Notes under the pieces: generated by a model | The model's input: the letters and a program-made list of their open reading frames with translations, nothing else | Database searches by the model: none | What the model was told of the DNA's origin: nothing | NCBI GenBank assembly: GCA_016840825.1 | Contig: JAEORN010000185.1 | Span: forward strand, 1 to 20,461 | From: Candidatus Thorarchaeota archaeon | GTDB taxonomy: Archaea > Asgardarchaeota > Thorarchaeia > Thorarchaeales > Thorarchaeaceae | Reading direction: 5' to 3' | Length of the DNA: 20,461 nucleotides | Program-made: the position numbers and the translations under genes | In this document: positions 7,577 to 15,285 of the stretch, in pieces | Numbering within the stretch: the first letter of the stretch is position 1 | How the letters are laid out: every line of letters begins with the position of its first letter

Positions 7577-7596
7577 ACTGGGTCAGGAGACCCAGT
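7577..7596 (+). promoter_or_regulatory. Perfect 8-bp hairpin in the subtilase 5' leader
   Basis: The arms actgggtc (7577-7584) and gacccagt (7589-7596) pair completely around the four-base loop agga. The hairpin ends 10 nt before the GGTGAT ribosome site at 7606-7611. Its GC-rich stem is unusual among the AT-rich leaders here, so a role in mRNA stability or translational control is possible. It could also be a DNA operator. Confidence 0.5.
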
Positions 7597-7615
7597 TCGC
7601 TAAGTGGTGATGAGT

Positions 7616-8641
7616 ATGAGAAGTAAGACCTTGGCTTTAATGGTCATGCTCTCTATTGTGTTGACTGCAGTTCCCATTACGACAGGAATGGTCACTTCGC
7701 TGAGCAGTTCTCTTGGAGGCTATGACGCAAGCGCTCTATACATCTGGGAGGATGATGATCCCGAAACACAGTGGGGGGTCGAGCGCATTTTTGATGGGGT
7801 TTATGATGGTTATATTCCGACTGCAAATGTAGATCTTGCTATACTTGACACAGGTATCGATACAGATCATCCCGATCTCGTGGCAAATATAGCTTGGACA
7901 TATTCTGCCATTGATCAATTGACCGTTGAAGACAAAAATGGACATGGTTCACATTGTGCAGGAATCGCAGGTGCCGAGCGGAACGGCTTTGGTGTTGTGG
8001 GAGTCTACTCAAACGTTGACATCTATGCCATTCGAGTTCTAAATAATGGAGGAGTAGGTCAATGGACTGATATAGCAGATGGAATTTATGCTGCATGTAG
8101 AGGTCCAGATGGTATCGAGGGGACCGATGATGATGCTGATGTAATCAGTATGTCTCTTGGTGGTTCTGGTGATGACGACTCACTTCATGAAGCAATCACT
8201 CACGCATATAACATGGGGATAGTTATTGTCGCGTCCGCTGGAAATGGAGGAGATGGTGATCCGACAACAGAGGAGATTTCATACCCTGCTGCATATCCAG
8301 AGGTTATCGCGGTTGGAGCTTCAAATACTGATGATTCGATTGTATCATTCTCGAATACTGGATCATATATCGAAGTAGCAGCTCCAGGTGTCAGAATCTA
8401 TAGTACCTACAAATTTGGCACCTATAACACCTTATCTGGCACTTCAATGGCTTGCCCTCACGTTGCAGGACTAATTGCTTTGATAATCGCCATTCATGGG
8501 AAAATGCCTGTGGGTGATTTCGATGACAGATGTCCTAATACAATACGTGGGTACTTGCACCGAACTGCACTTGACTTGGGACCGAATGGCTGGGATCCAG
8601 CTTATGGATATGGTCTAGTACAAGCAGGTCAGCTAATCTAG
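7616..8641 (+). CDS. Exported subtilisin-like serine protease (family S8)
   Basis: A secreted endopeptidase with all three S8 catalytic segments: Asp78 in AILDTGIDTDHPDL, His110 in NGHGSHCAG, and Ser277 in SGTSMACPHVAG. The oxyanion Asn210 is in ASAGNGG. A signal peptide occupies about residues 1-25. Only some 45 residues separate it from the catalytic fold, so no I9-type propeptide is present. The domain ends at the C-terminus with no anchor or repeats, so the enzyme is probably released. An acidic loop (GTDDDADV, 169-176) suggests calcium binding. GTG and ATG codons lie upstream in frame (7604, 7610), but the GGTGAT at 7606-7611 serves as ribosome site for ATG 7616. A divergent small exported gene shares the upstream region. 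Confidence 0.93.
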   Translation: MRSKTLALMVMLSIVLTAVPITTGMVTSLSSSLGGYDASALYIWEDDDPETQWGVERIFDGVYDGYIPTANVDLAILDTGIDTDHPDLVANIAWTYSAIDQLTVEDKNGHGSHCAGIAGAERNGFGVVGVYSNVDIYAIRVLNNGGVGQWTDIADGIYAACRGPDGIEGTDDDADVISMSLGGSGDDDSLHEAITHAYNMGIVIVASAGNGGDGDPTTEEISYPAAYPEVIAVGASNTDDSIVSFSNTGSYIEVAAPGVRIYSTYKFGTYNTLSGTSMACPHVAGLIALIIAIHGKMPVGDFDDRCPNTIRGYLHRTALDLGPNGWDPAYGYGLVQAGQLI

Positions 8642-8655
8642 AAATCTGTGTTAAT

Positions 8656-8694
8656 GGATTGGCAGGAAGCAACCCTGCCATCCTTTTCATTTTC
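8656..8694 (+). terminator. Stem-loop with T-rich tail after the subtilase gene
   Basis: Arms tggcagg (8660-8666) and cctgcca (8674-8680) pair around aagcaac. The stem is extended past a one-base bulge by gga and tcc. The sequence then runs into ttttcattttc. It begins 15 nt after the stop codon. Archaeal termination relies mainly on T-tracts, so the hairpin may instead protect the 3' end. Confidence 0.5.
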
Positions 8695-8875
8695 ACAGAA
8701 AGCATCGATCTTGGAAGACCCACATTCTTGCTCTTTGCTAAGAACCATTTATTAACCAAGGTGAGCATCTCGAAGTAACATCATAAGCGTTCTAAGCGCG
8801 CCTTCATGTACATCTGATTCGAGTTTGAAACTCACTGATACGATGTCCATGAATTAGAATGTTAGGGTGGATCAA

Positions 8876-10186
8876 ATGAAGAGAAATTTCAGAATAGCCG
8901 TCAGTATTTCAACTATAGTATACTTGTTTTTAGTTCCCCTCATATCATTGGATGTAATCGCCGAAACTCCTTACACTCAAACCTCTATTACATCGGCCAC
9001 ATCTATTGGTGATGAGATTGTAATATCACATAATGATAATTTCACCACTCAAGGCTGGCCAGGTAATGGCACATCTGAAAACCCCTTCTTGATATCCAGT
9101 CTGGATATCTCTAGTGACCAGACCTGTATCAACATAACCAACACAAATCTGTTCTTTGTAATTGAGAATTGCTATCTAACTAGCGAAGGGATAGCACCGA
9201 ATGGTATGGCAATCTATTTGCAGTCAGTCCAGAATGGGGAATTTCGAAATGTCTTCATAACGAAGAAGGCTACCGGAATACACGCAGTTGACACATCACA
9301 TATATCATTCTTCAATGTCACAATCTACGATACGAACCGGGGAATCCATCTCAGAGATTCATCGGATAGCACCATCAACAGCAGCATCATTCAAGGCTGC
9401 TCTGCCGGTCCAGCTATTTCTATAGATAATAGTGACCATTGCGATATCGTAGGTAATCGGTTGGTAGGCAATCCTGTTGGATTGCTATCCAACTCATCCG
9501 ATTGGATTACTGCCACCAATAATACCATCGTGGGCAATTCCAACTACGGAATACAATCTACTAGTGGTACAAAGAAGCTAGCTGCATATTGGAACAAGAT
9601 TGGTTGGAATGGCCAAAACGCAATAGATGATGGAAATACAAAGTTCTGGGACCATGAAGGGGTAGGTAATTGGTGGAGCGATTCTGAGAATGATACTGAC
9701 TATATCGTTTCTGGTACTGCGAAAGCAAAAGATCGATTCCCTCGAATTTGGATTGATGACATAGCACCTAGTATTAATACACAAGTAATTCCGAGTGAAT
9801 CTGATGGCATCTATTCCATATTCATATCTGCAGAGGTCCAAGACAATGTTGCTGTGAATCAAGTAATTCTTTCGTATTCTCTTGATAATATGAGCACATG
9901 GACAAATACCACGATGAATTGGACATACTCGACTTGGACCACTAATATTGAGAACCTATCTGCTGGTAGCGAGATTCACTATATGGTATATGCCGCTGAC
10001 TATGCAGATAATTGGGCAGTCACAACTGATGAGATGTATTCAATCCCATTGGATATCGGTCCCTTTGGCAACGAGTCAGGAACGGATACACTTCTCCTAG
10101 TTGGAATCGCTGGTATCTTAGCAGTTGTCATTGTAGCTGCGGCACTCATGTATCGAAATCCTTCGAGGTTTGGGTGGAGAAACTAG
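8876..10186 (+). CDS. Cell-surface beta-helix (NosD-like) protein with C-terminal membrane anchor
   Basis: An exported surface protein. A signal peptide covers residues 1-29. Then comes a segment (FTTQGWPGNGTSENPFLI, near 56-73) of the type that begins many NosD-like archaeal surface proteins. Right-handed beta-helix repeats run from about 80 to 250, recognised by recurring Asn-rich turns such as NNTIVGNSNYGI and GNRLVGNPVGL. Residues 298-395 look like an Ig/fibronectin-type domain (NVAVNQVILSYS, EIHYMVYAADYADN). A single helix at about 405-426 precedes a short basic tail (RNPSRFGWRN). N-glycosylation sequons are abundant. Glycan binding or cleavage is possible, but no catalytic residues are assignable. 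GTG 8867 is in frame, but GGTGGATC at 8866-8873 acts as ribosome site for ATG 8876. Confidence 0.82.
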   Translation: MKRNFRIAVSISTIVYLFLVPLISLDVIAETPYTQTSITSATSIGDEIVISHNDNFTTQGWPGNGTSENPFLISSLDISSDQTCINITNTNLFFVIENCYLTSEGIAPNGMAIYLQSVQNGEFRNVFITKKATGIHAVDTSHISFFNVTIYDTNRGIHLRDSSDSTINSSIIQGCSAGPAISIDNSDHCDIVGNRLVGNPVGLLSNSSDWITATNNTIVGNSNYGIQSTSGTKKLAAYWNKIGWNGQNAIDDGNTKFWDHEGVGNWWSDSENDTDYIVSGTAKAKDRFPRIWIDDIAPSINTQVIPSESDGIYSIFISAEVQDNVAVNQVILSYSLDNMSTWTNTTMNWTYSTWTTNIENLSAGSEIHYMVYAADYADNWAVTTDEMYSIPLDIGPFGNESGTDTLLLVGIAGILAVVIVAAALMYRNPSRFGWRN

Positions 10187-10249
10187 ATTAAGAAAAAGCA
10201 TGACATGTCTTTGAAGAATAATCCTGTTCTCCTCTGGTATTTAGACCAC

Positions 10250-11572
10250 CTAATTGTTTTCAGTTGTAGCTTCTACCACAGATTGTTCTTCGAAGTGCAT
10301 CTTATTTCTCCTTATTGGATCATCAGCTTTGAACAGTGTTAGACCCGCAAGAATCATGATTATTGTAGCTACAACAAATGGGAGGGTTCCTATTGGTCCT
10401 GTCATGGATTCACTTCCAGATATTTCGATTACTGACAGATCTGCTAGAAATCCCAACAATAGAGGACCCATGATGAATCCAAAGTCACTGATGGTACGAT
10501 AGAGTCCCATTGATATCTCCAATCTATCTGGAGGTGAAACGTCTGTGATATATGCGGCAATCGGACCAGAGAGGCCTACTGCTGCACCATACGCAATCAT
10601 GCAAATAGTCAGTCCTATCAAATCGGTAGAGAAGGGAATCAAAAAGGTGACTATTGCTGAGAATAGCAGCGCCGCAATTAGAGGGTTTCTTCGACCAATC
10701 CTGTCTGAGATGCTTCCCATGGGTACCATTGTGGATGCAGTGGCTAAAGCTGCAAAGGTCAGCAATATACCAATCACATCTATTTCAAGCCCGAGGTTAT
10801 TCGCAGCATAAAGAGGTACCAATGTGCTTCTGACTCCGGTTCGAATGAAGAATAAAGTAAAGGTAGCAAGTGTACCAAGAAGGAATGATGGATATCTCAG
10901 TACAATCCAAATATCTTGAAGAGAAGCCTTATGGCCATGATTATTAGAGTTATGTTCAGAATTGTTCAACTTAGGCAGTATTAAGGTGGGTACTATTCCA
11001 AAGCCTGCAGCTATTGCGTACGCGAAGAATGGTGCTCTGATATCGTATATTGATGCAATAATTCCTCCAAAGCTTGGCCCAAATATGCTTCCAAGGAGAA
11101 GCATCCCAGAATACACGCTCATCAATTGTCCTCTTCTCTCGGTTCCGGCAATCTGAGCTAAGAAGACTGTTGCAGATGTAACATAGAGCGCTGAACCAAC
11201 TCCTTCAATGACTCTTGCTAGAATAAGTATGCTATATGTTGGTGCAGTTCCCGCCAGAATTGACGAAAGAACGATCAGAATGAGTCCAAATATCATGATG
11301 ACTTTCTTATCATACTTTCTTCCCAAGAATCCTGCAGGGATATCGATAAACACTCTTGCAACAGCGAAAGATGATATCACTAGGCCTACCATGGCATAGT
11401 TAACTTGAAAGCTCTCTGCATAGCTAGGAAGAATAGGTGCGACCATACTTAGTCCAAGTAGAACAAGAAAGGAAACTGTAGAAAGATTGAGTACCGTAAG
11501 TAGTTGTCCATGTTCTCTTAGGCGCATTCGAAGTGAACGATTTGTATCTGCTGACTCTGTTAACACAATCAA
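10250..11572 (-). CDS. Major facilitator superfamily (MFS) transporter
   Basis: A polytopic permease of about 12 membrane segments in two halves split by a hydrophilic loop near residues 205-220 (NNSEHNSNNHGHKAS). The loop between segments 2 and 3 holds the MFS motif A variant GFLGRKYDKK. A matching copy, GSISDRIGRRNP, is in the second half. RVIEGVGSALY in segment 4 is the motif B region of drug:H+ antiporters. Together these favour a 12-helix multidrug or sugar exporter (DHA-like), but the substrate cannot be read from sequence. The open frame begins at TTG 11572, with GTG 11566 and ATG 11527 as other starts. No ribosome site decides between them, and a leaderless mRNA from the TATA-like gtattttaac is plausible. 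It is convergent with the beta-helix gene. Confidence 0.85.
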   Translation of the reverse strand: MIVLTESADTNRSLRMRLREHGQLLTVLNLSTVSFLVLLGLSMVAPILPSYAESFQVNYAMVGLVISSFAVARVFIDIPAGFLGRKYDKKVIMIFGLILIVLSSILAGTAPTYSILILARVIEGVGSALYVTSATVFLAQIAGTERRGQLMSVYSGMLLLGSIFGPSFGGIIASIYDIRAPFFAYAIAAGFGIVPTLILPKLNNSEHNSNNHGHKASLQDIWIVLRYPSFLLGTLATFTLFFIRTGVRSTLVPLYAANNLGLEIDVIGILLTFAALATASTMVPMGSISDRIGRRNPLIAALLFSAIVTFLIPFSTDLIGLTICMIAYGAAVGLSGPIAAYITDVSPPDRLEISMGLYRTISDFGFIMGPLLLGFLADLSVIEISGSESMTGPIGTLPFVVATIIMILAGLTLFKADDPIRRNKMHFEEQSVVEATTENN

Positions 11573-11676
11573 CGGCCTTCTATTCTGTTAAAATACTGGC
11601 TAAAGTAGGGGTTAAAATCCTTTGAGATAAAGCACAGCCTTTAGTATTATCTAACCAATGAATACCAAAAGTAGTA

Positions 11677-12501
11677 CTATTCCATTTGACTTGCATGATT
11701 ATGTTTGTTTGCTATTTCTGCACCCTCGATTATTTCTTCAACTCGACTCACACCCATTTCAAAGAACTCCTCTGATATCTCAATTGAGATGCTGTTCCTT
11801 CTAATCTTCGCTGCAACTACACTAGTTGTGAATGTCCCAGCAAATGGATCAAGAACCATATCTCCGACATTTGAGGATGCTAAAAGAATACGTTCTAGGA
11901 GAAGTTCTGGCTTTTGAGAAGGATGTTTCATATATTCAGGCATTCGATATCTAACTCGTGGGAAATACCATACATTACCTGGATTTCTTACTTCACTATA
12001 GGGTTCTGGTGGTGTTTTTCTGTAATCTATCAGTTTCCGGATGGAGCCAGTCCTTGCGGGAACGAGAATATCCTCTAAATTAAAGGTGTAGTTTTGATCA
12101 TCTTTGACACAGTGCAGTATTGGCTCATACATAGATCCATAGCTTCGTTTTGCTTGCACACCGGAGCTATCATAATGCCATATTACCCTACTGATCACAT
12201 GGAGTTTTTTACCTATCAGAATGTCAATGTAAGGCATATTCTGTGTTGCATTCATCATATACAAACTGCCTGCTGGATGAAGGATACGTACAAGATGTTC
12301 AAGCCACTCATCCAACCATTTCAAGTATCTCTCAGTATCCATATCAACTGAGCCAGTACCAAAGTCTTTCCCGATATTGTATGGAGGATCCACGAAGATT
12401 AGATTCACTGACTCCGATTCAAGTGTTGGCAGGACCTCAAGCACATCACCATTAATCAATCGATGTGTTGTCGACTCTTTTCCTATCTGAATCTCGTTCA
12501 A
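11677..12501 (-). CDS. yhdJ: YhdJ-like adenine-specific DNA methyltransferase (predicted target ATGCAT)
   Basis: Beta-class N6-adenine methyltransferase: catalytic DPPYNIG at residues 38-44, SAM-binding DPFAGTFTT at 218-226. The whole length resembles E. coli YhdJ, including YDSSGVQAK, YGSMYEPIL, LIDYRKTPPEPY, PGNVWYFPRVRY, HPSQKPE and LLASSNVGD. The unusual FTT ending of motif I (DPFAGSFTT in YhdJ) is shared too. YhdJ is an orphan enzyme methylating ATGCAT. The conserved target-recognition part (100-185) suggests the same site here, which is an inference. No restriction gene is adjacent. The start is TTG 12501, the only start giving a full N-terminus. GGACTGAT, one mismatch from a strong ribosome site, lies just upstream. 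YhdJ itself has a C-terminal extension that this protein lacks. Confidence 0.9.
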   Translation of the reverse strand: MNEIQIGKESTTHRLINGDVLEVLPTLESESVNLIFVDPPYNIGKDFGTGSVDMDTERYLKWLDEWLEHLVRILHPAGSLYMMNATQNMPYIDILIGKKLHVISRVIWHYDSSGVQAKRSYGSMYEPILHCVKDDQNYTFNLEDILVPARTGSIRKLIDYRKTPPEPYSEVRNPGNVWYFPRVRYRMPEYMKHPSQKPELLLERILLASSNVGDMVLDPFAGTFTTSVVAAKIRRNSISIEISEEFFEMGVSRVEEIIEGAEIANKHNHASQME

Positions 12502-12512
12502 GGCAAATCAGT

Positions 12513-12541
12513 CCATCAAATCCCTCTTGATTTCATGATGG
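12513..12541 (-). promoter_or_regulatory. Bulged inverted repeat in the leader of the YhdJ-like gene
   Basis: ccatcaaatc (12513-12522) can pair with gatttcatgatgg (12529-12541), leaving a three-base bulge. It lies 11 nt before the TTG start and overlaps the presumed ribosome site. It could be a leader hairpin or an operator. The 247-bp gap to the next gene holds no convincing ORF. Confidence 0.3.
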
Positions 12542-12557
12542 CATATCATCGACTGGC

Positions 12558-12566
12558 TATTAAATA
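12558..12566 (-). promoter_or_regulatory. TATA box of the YhdJ-like gene
   Basis: The minus-strand motif tatttaata lies about 60 nt before the TTG start. Transcription start would be near 12535-12540, giving a leader of about 35 nt. Confidence 0.45.
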
Positions 12567-12748
12567 CGATAGGCCATGAATTGCTGCTCGACCAAGATTT
12601 ACTCTTTACGAGTCTTGTACGAGAATGGATTGAGCACTTGCGATATTTTCAAGCAGACATGGAAGCCAACACAAATGGAACCTAATTCATTTATTTCGTA
12701 CCTTGTCGAATGCAATTCTTTTTCAGTATGGTGGATAACAGTCTTTGC

Positions 12749-13165
12749 ATGCCTCGACGAAAACGACATCGGTATGTCCATCAAGAGCCACCAATCTCAG
12801 TCTATAAACCAGCTGGCATCCCAATCAAAGAACTCGATGAGATTCTTATTACCTTGGATGAATATGAGGCTATGCGACTAGCTGACTTTGAGGGTATGAA
12901 TCAGAGAGAGGCGTGTGAAATCATGCAAATCAGTCAATCCACATTCAACAGGGTTCTGGCAGCTGCTAGGAAGAAGATCGCTCAAGGAATAGTTGAAGGG
13001 CATGTTCTCCGCATAGAGGGAGGTAGATACATCTTGTCCGATGGGTCTGGTGGTCTTCAATGCACTGAATGTGGTTACCGATTGGATATGAAAAAGGATG
13101 ATGGCCGATCCTGCCCCAAATGCAAATCATCTAAGATTCGCTGGCAAAGATGGGATCGACCTTAG
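12749..13165 (+). CDS. DUF134 (UPF0251) DNA-binding protein with C-terminal zinc ribbon
   Basis: A predicted transcriptional regulator. The N-terminus MPRRKRHR and the VYKPAGIPIKELDEI segment identify DUF134. Residues 45-85 hold a sigma-70 region-4-like helix-turn-helix (EAMRLADFEGMNQREACEIM, then SQSTFNRVLAAARKKIA). Residues 105-133 form a zinc ribbon with CTECGYRL and CPKCKS. The family often carries such a metal-binding tail and is recurrently found beside NifX-like and MinD-type genes, as here. It probably controls that operon or senses its metal. The frame is open upstream, but ATG 12749 gives the family's normal N-terminus; GGTGGAT at 12730-12736 is its best ribosome site, somewhat distant at 12 nt. 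It converges on the MinD gene 11 nt away. Confidence 0.88.
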   Translation: MPRRKRHRYVHQEPPISVYKPAGIPIKELDEILITLDEYEAMRLADFEGMNQREACEIMQISQSTFNRVLAAARKKIAQGIVEGHVLRIEGGRYILSDGSGGLQCTECGYRLDMKKDDGRSCPKCKSSKIRWQRWDRP

Positions 13166-13176
13166 GCAGAATGATT

Positions 13177-14049
13177 CTAAAGGTTCTCCTTCACAATCTC
13201 CCTAGTTCTTTTCCACATATCTTTCAGGATTTCCGTGATCCTATGTTCTGGAGCATATTCCGAAACTGTCTTTCCTTCTACCATCGAATCCGTCATTACT
13301 CTGTCGAAAGGCACGCGTCCAAGTATCTCTATTCCGTTCTCTAGACAATATCGTTCAATATCTTTAGTATTCTCTTCATTGATGTCAAATTTGTTTATTA
13401 TCACAGCAGACCTGACATTGAAGCGTTTCATCAGCTCAAGAACTCGTTTCATGTCATGGATTCCTGATAGTGTTGGCTCTGTGACCACTATACCCATCCT
13501 AAGCCCCGCCACAGTTGCTATAACTGGACACCCTATTCCTGGAGAACCATCAATAAGGATTATCTCTTGGTTTGCCATCTTCGCTAGTTCTTTGCCTTGC
13601 TCTCTGACACTTGTGACCAGCTTTCCAGAATTCCCTTCTCCCGGTAGGAGCTTTGCGTGTGACATAGCTCCATATTTCGTATCAGATCGGAACATGTGCC
13701 CAGATACCTTGTCCTGCATTGAAATCGCTCCTTCAGAACAAACGAAATCACAAACACCGCATCCCTCGCATCCGATTGGATCTATCTCTGGCACAGTAAT
13801 CGCACCAAATCGGCAAGACTGTTCACACAAGCCACACTCTGTACAAAGTTCCTTGTCGATTGATGCAACTTTGGAGCTGATGAATTCTTGTGCTTCTTGT
13901 ATCTCTGGACTCAGAAGGATATGAAGATCCGGAGCATCCACATCGCAATCAGCCATTATGATGCTACCAGCAATTGTGACGAATGCCGCAGCAATCGTTG
14001 TCTTTCCTGTGCCCCCCTTACCACTCACAATAGCAATCTCACTTACCAT
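13177..14049 (-). CDS. MinD/ParA-type ATPase with two 4Fe-4S ferredoxin motifs (second of pair)
   Basis: A P-loop ATPase of the MinD/Mrp group with an inserted ferredoxin domain. The deviant Walker A SGKGGTGKT is at residues 9-17, the DCDVDAPD switch segment at 34-41, and LIDGSPGIGC, the Walker B region, at 165-174. Between them lie two cluster motifs, Cys69/72/75/79 and Cys94/97/100/104. Such proteins are predicted to use ATP to build or move metal-sulfur clusters. Tandem pairs occur with NifX-like proteins in ORP-type loci, but the biochemical role is unproven. The gene overlaps the end of the preceding ATPase by 11 nt, showing tight coupling, and it is the last gene of the minus-strand operon. 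Confidence 0.88.
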   Translation of the reverse strand: MVSEIAIVSGKGGTGKTTIAAAFVTIAGSIIMADCDVDAPDLHILLSPEIQEAQEFISSKVASIDKELCTECGLCEQSCRFGAITVPEIDPIGCEGCGVCDFVCSEGAISMQDKVSGHMFRSDTKYGAMSHAKLLPGEGNSGKLVTSVREQGKELAKMANQEIILIDGSPGIGCPVIATVAGLRMGIVVTEPTLSGIHDMKRVLELMKRFNVRSAVIINKFDINEENTKDIERYCLENGIEILGRVPFDRVMTDSMVEGKTVSEYAPEHRITEILKDMWKRTREIVKENL

Positions 14050-14881
14050 CTGCTACAACCGCCTCTATTTTTCGCCATACCTGCTTGAACATCTCTCGGT
14101 ACTCTGGAAGCTCAGTCACAAAGGGGATGCCATTGGAATACAGCTCAGCGATTCTCCTGTCAAAGGGAATCTCCATCAGGATTGGGATATCCTTCCCCTC
14201 TAGATATCGCTCAGTTTCGTAGGTTCCTATCCCAGCTCTATTGATGATGATACCATATGGCACTCCTAGCTTATCAACTACTTCAACCGTCATGGAGAGG
14301 TCATGAAGTCCAAAAGGAGTAGGCTCTGTGACAAGAATCACATAGTCACACTCCTGCATAGTTTCAATAACAGTGCACGAGGTTCCTGGAGGCGCATCCA
14401 GTATCTCTATTCCATCTCCTTTAGCTTTTGCTTTTACAGCCTTGATTAGAGGAACTGCCATCGGTTCTCCGACATTCAAAGTCCCATACAGGAGCTTTAC
14501 TTCTCCTGAAAGGTCCGAACTAAGTATCCCAATCTCTCGTTCTTCTTCCCGAATCGCTTTCTCAGGACATACAAGCACACATCCACCACACGAATGGCAT
14601 ATCTCATCATAGATCATGACCTTCGTCTTTCCTACAAAGATTGCATTGAACTGACAGAATTCTCCACACTTCCCACACAGAGTGCATTTCGTTTGATTCA
14701 CTACAGGTGTTGGGACTGTAACAGGCTCTGATTTGATGTGTGCTAGATGAAGCAAGGTGTGTGCATTTGGTTCTTCAACATCACAATCGAATAATTGCGC
14801 ATTATCCAAGGATAGGGCAAGGTTAACTGCAATAGTAGTCTTACCAGTACCACCTTTCCCACTTGCCACTGCGACTCTCAC
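14039..14881 (-). CDS. MinD/ParA-type ATPase with two 4Fe-4S ferredoxin motifs (first of pair)
   Basis: A paralogue of the next gene. Deviant Walker A SGKGGTGKT is at residues 7-15, DCDVEEPNAH at 32-41, and LDAPPGTSC at 161-169. Two ferredoxin motifs contain Cys66/69/72/76 and Cys95/98/101/105. The two ATPases probably form a heterodimer, which is inferred from their tandem arrangement and equal domain layout. The DAPPGTSC segment differs from the partner's DGSPGIGC, a pattern consistent with specialised subunits. It starts at GTG 14881, with GGAG 9 nt upstream. It lies 26 nt after the NifX-like gene, so it should be in the same transcript. Confidence 0.88.
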   Translation of the reverse strand: MRVAVASGKGGTGKTTIAVNLALSLDNAQLFDCDVEEPNAHTLLHLAHIKSEPVTVPTPVVNQTKCTLCGKCGEFCQFNAIFVGKTKVMIYDEICHSCGGCVLVCPEKAIREEEREIGILSSDLSGEVKLLYGTLNVGEPMAVPLIKAVKAKAKGDGIEILDAPPGTSCTVIETMQECDYVILVTEPTPFGLHDLSMTVEVVDKLGVPYGIIINRAGIGTYETERYLEGKDIPILMEIPFDRRIAELYSNGIPFVTELPEYREMFKQVWRKIEAVVADGK

Positions 14882-14907
14882 ATCTAGTATCTCCTCAACA
14901 GATCTGT

Positions 14908-15276
14908 CTACTTATGATGTGCGTCAACACAGCCTTCTGTTAGTTCTGATAGAGTACCTCTAAGGTATGACTGCAATACGGCTTCAACATGGCTACTATT
15001 TGCCTTCAACACAGCAATACTTGCATCTTGAAATCCCCTAATACCCCGTGGTCCCATTCCACTCACGATCACCACATTTGGAGAATACATCAACACATTG
15101 TCATGCGCGTGACCCATTCCACCTCTATGTGAACCTGTGTTCGGGTGTGTAATGGACTGTGTAACAGCTCCATTATCATCAATGTCTACAACATTGAAGA
15201 AAGGTGCACGGCCAAAGTGTGCTGCTACCACTTTACCATCTTGATCTTCTGTGGGGATTAGCACTCTTGGTGTCAT
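14908..15276 (-). CDS. NifX/NifB-type iron-molybdenum cofactor-binding protein, short form
   Basis: A single-domain protein of the dinitrogenase iron-molybdenum cofactor family (Pfam PF02579), an RNase H-like fold that binds metal clusters in NifX, NafY and the orange protein. Typical segments are HFGRAPFFNVVDID, SPNVVIVSGMGPRGI and a final helix ending in the YLRGTLSELT segment. A histidine-rich loop (GSHRGGMGHAHDN) at about residues 48-60 may bind metal, and there is one late cysteine (GCVDAHHK). No nitrogenase genes are present, so nitrogen fixation is not implied. The frame opens at TTG 15282, but the ribosome site GGAGTGAT (15285-15292) is ideally placed for ATG 15276 and overlaps the stop codon of the preceding gene. 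Confidence 0.85.
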   Translation of the reverse strand: MTPRVLIPTEDQDGKVVAAHFGRAPFFNVVDIDDNGAVTQSITHPNTGSHRGGMGHAHDNVLMYSPNVVIVSGMGPRGIRGFQDASIAVLKANSSHVEAVLQSYLRGTLSELTEGCVDAHHK

Positions 15277-15285
15277 TATCAAATA

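Noticed and set aside
10187..10249. Imperfect inverted repeat aaagcatgacatgtcttt as a bidirectional terminator
   Set aside because: The arms pair only with a bulge and no T-run follows on either strand.
10830..10860. ggttcgaat, a tRNA T-loop-like string
   Set aside because: It lies inside the MFS gene with no matching acceptor, D or anticodon arms; similar strings elsewhere are also coding.
12505..12560. Possible C/D-box guide RNA on the minus strand (gatgata and ctga strings)
   Set aside because: The C box is imperfect, box spacing is not regular, and the segment is explained as the leader of the YhdJ-like gene.
13235..13924. Long plus-strand open frame of 229 codons opposite the MinD ATPase gene
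   Set aside because: It mirrors the minus-strand gene, which has intact P-loop and ferredoxin motifs; the plus-strand product shows no family features.
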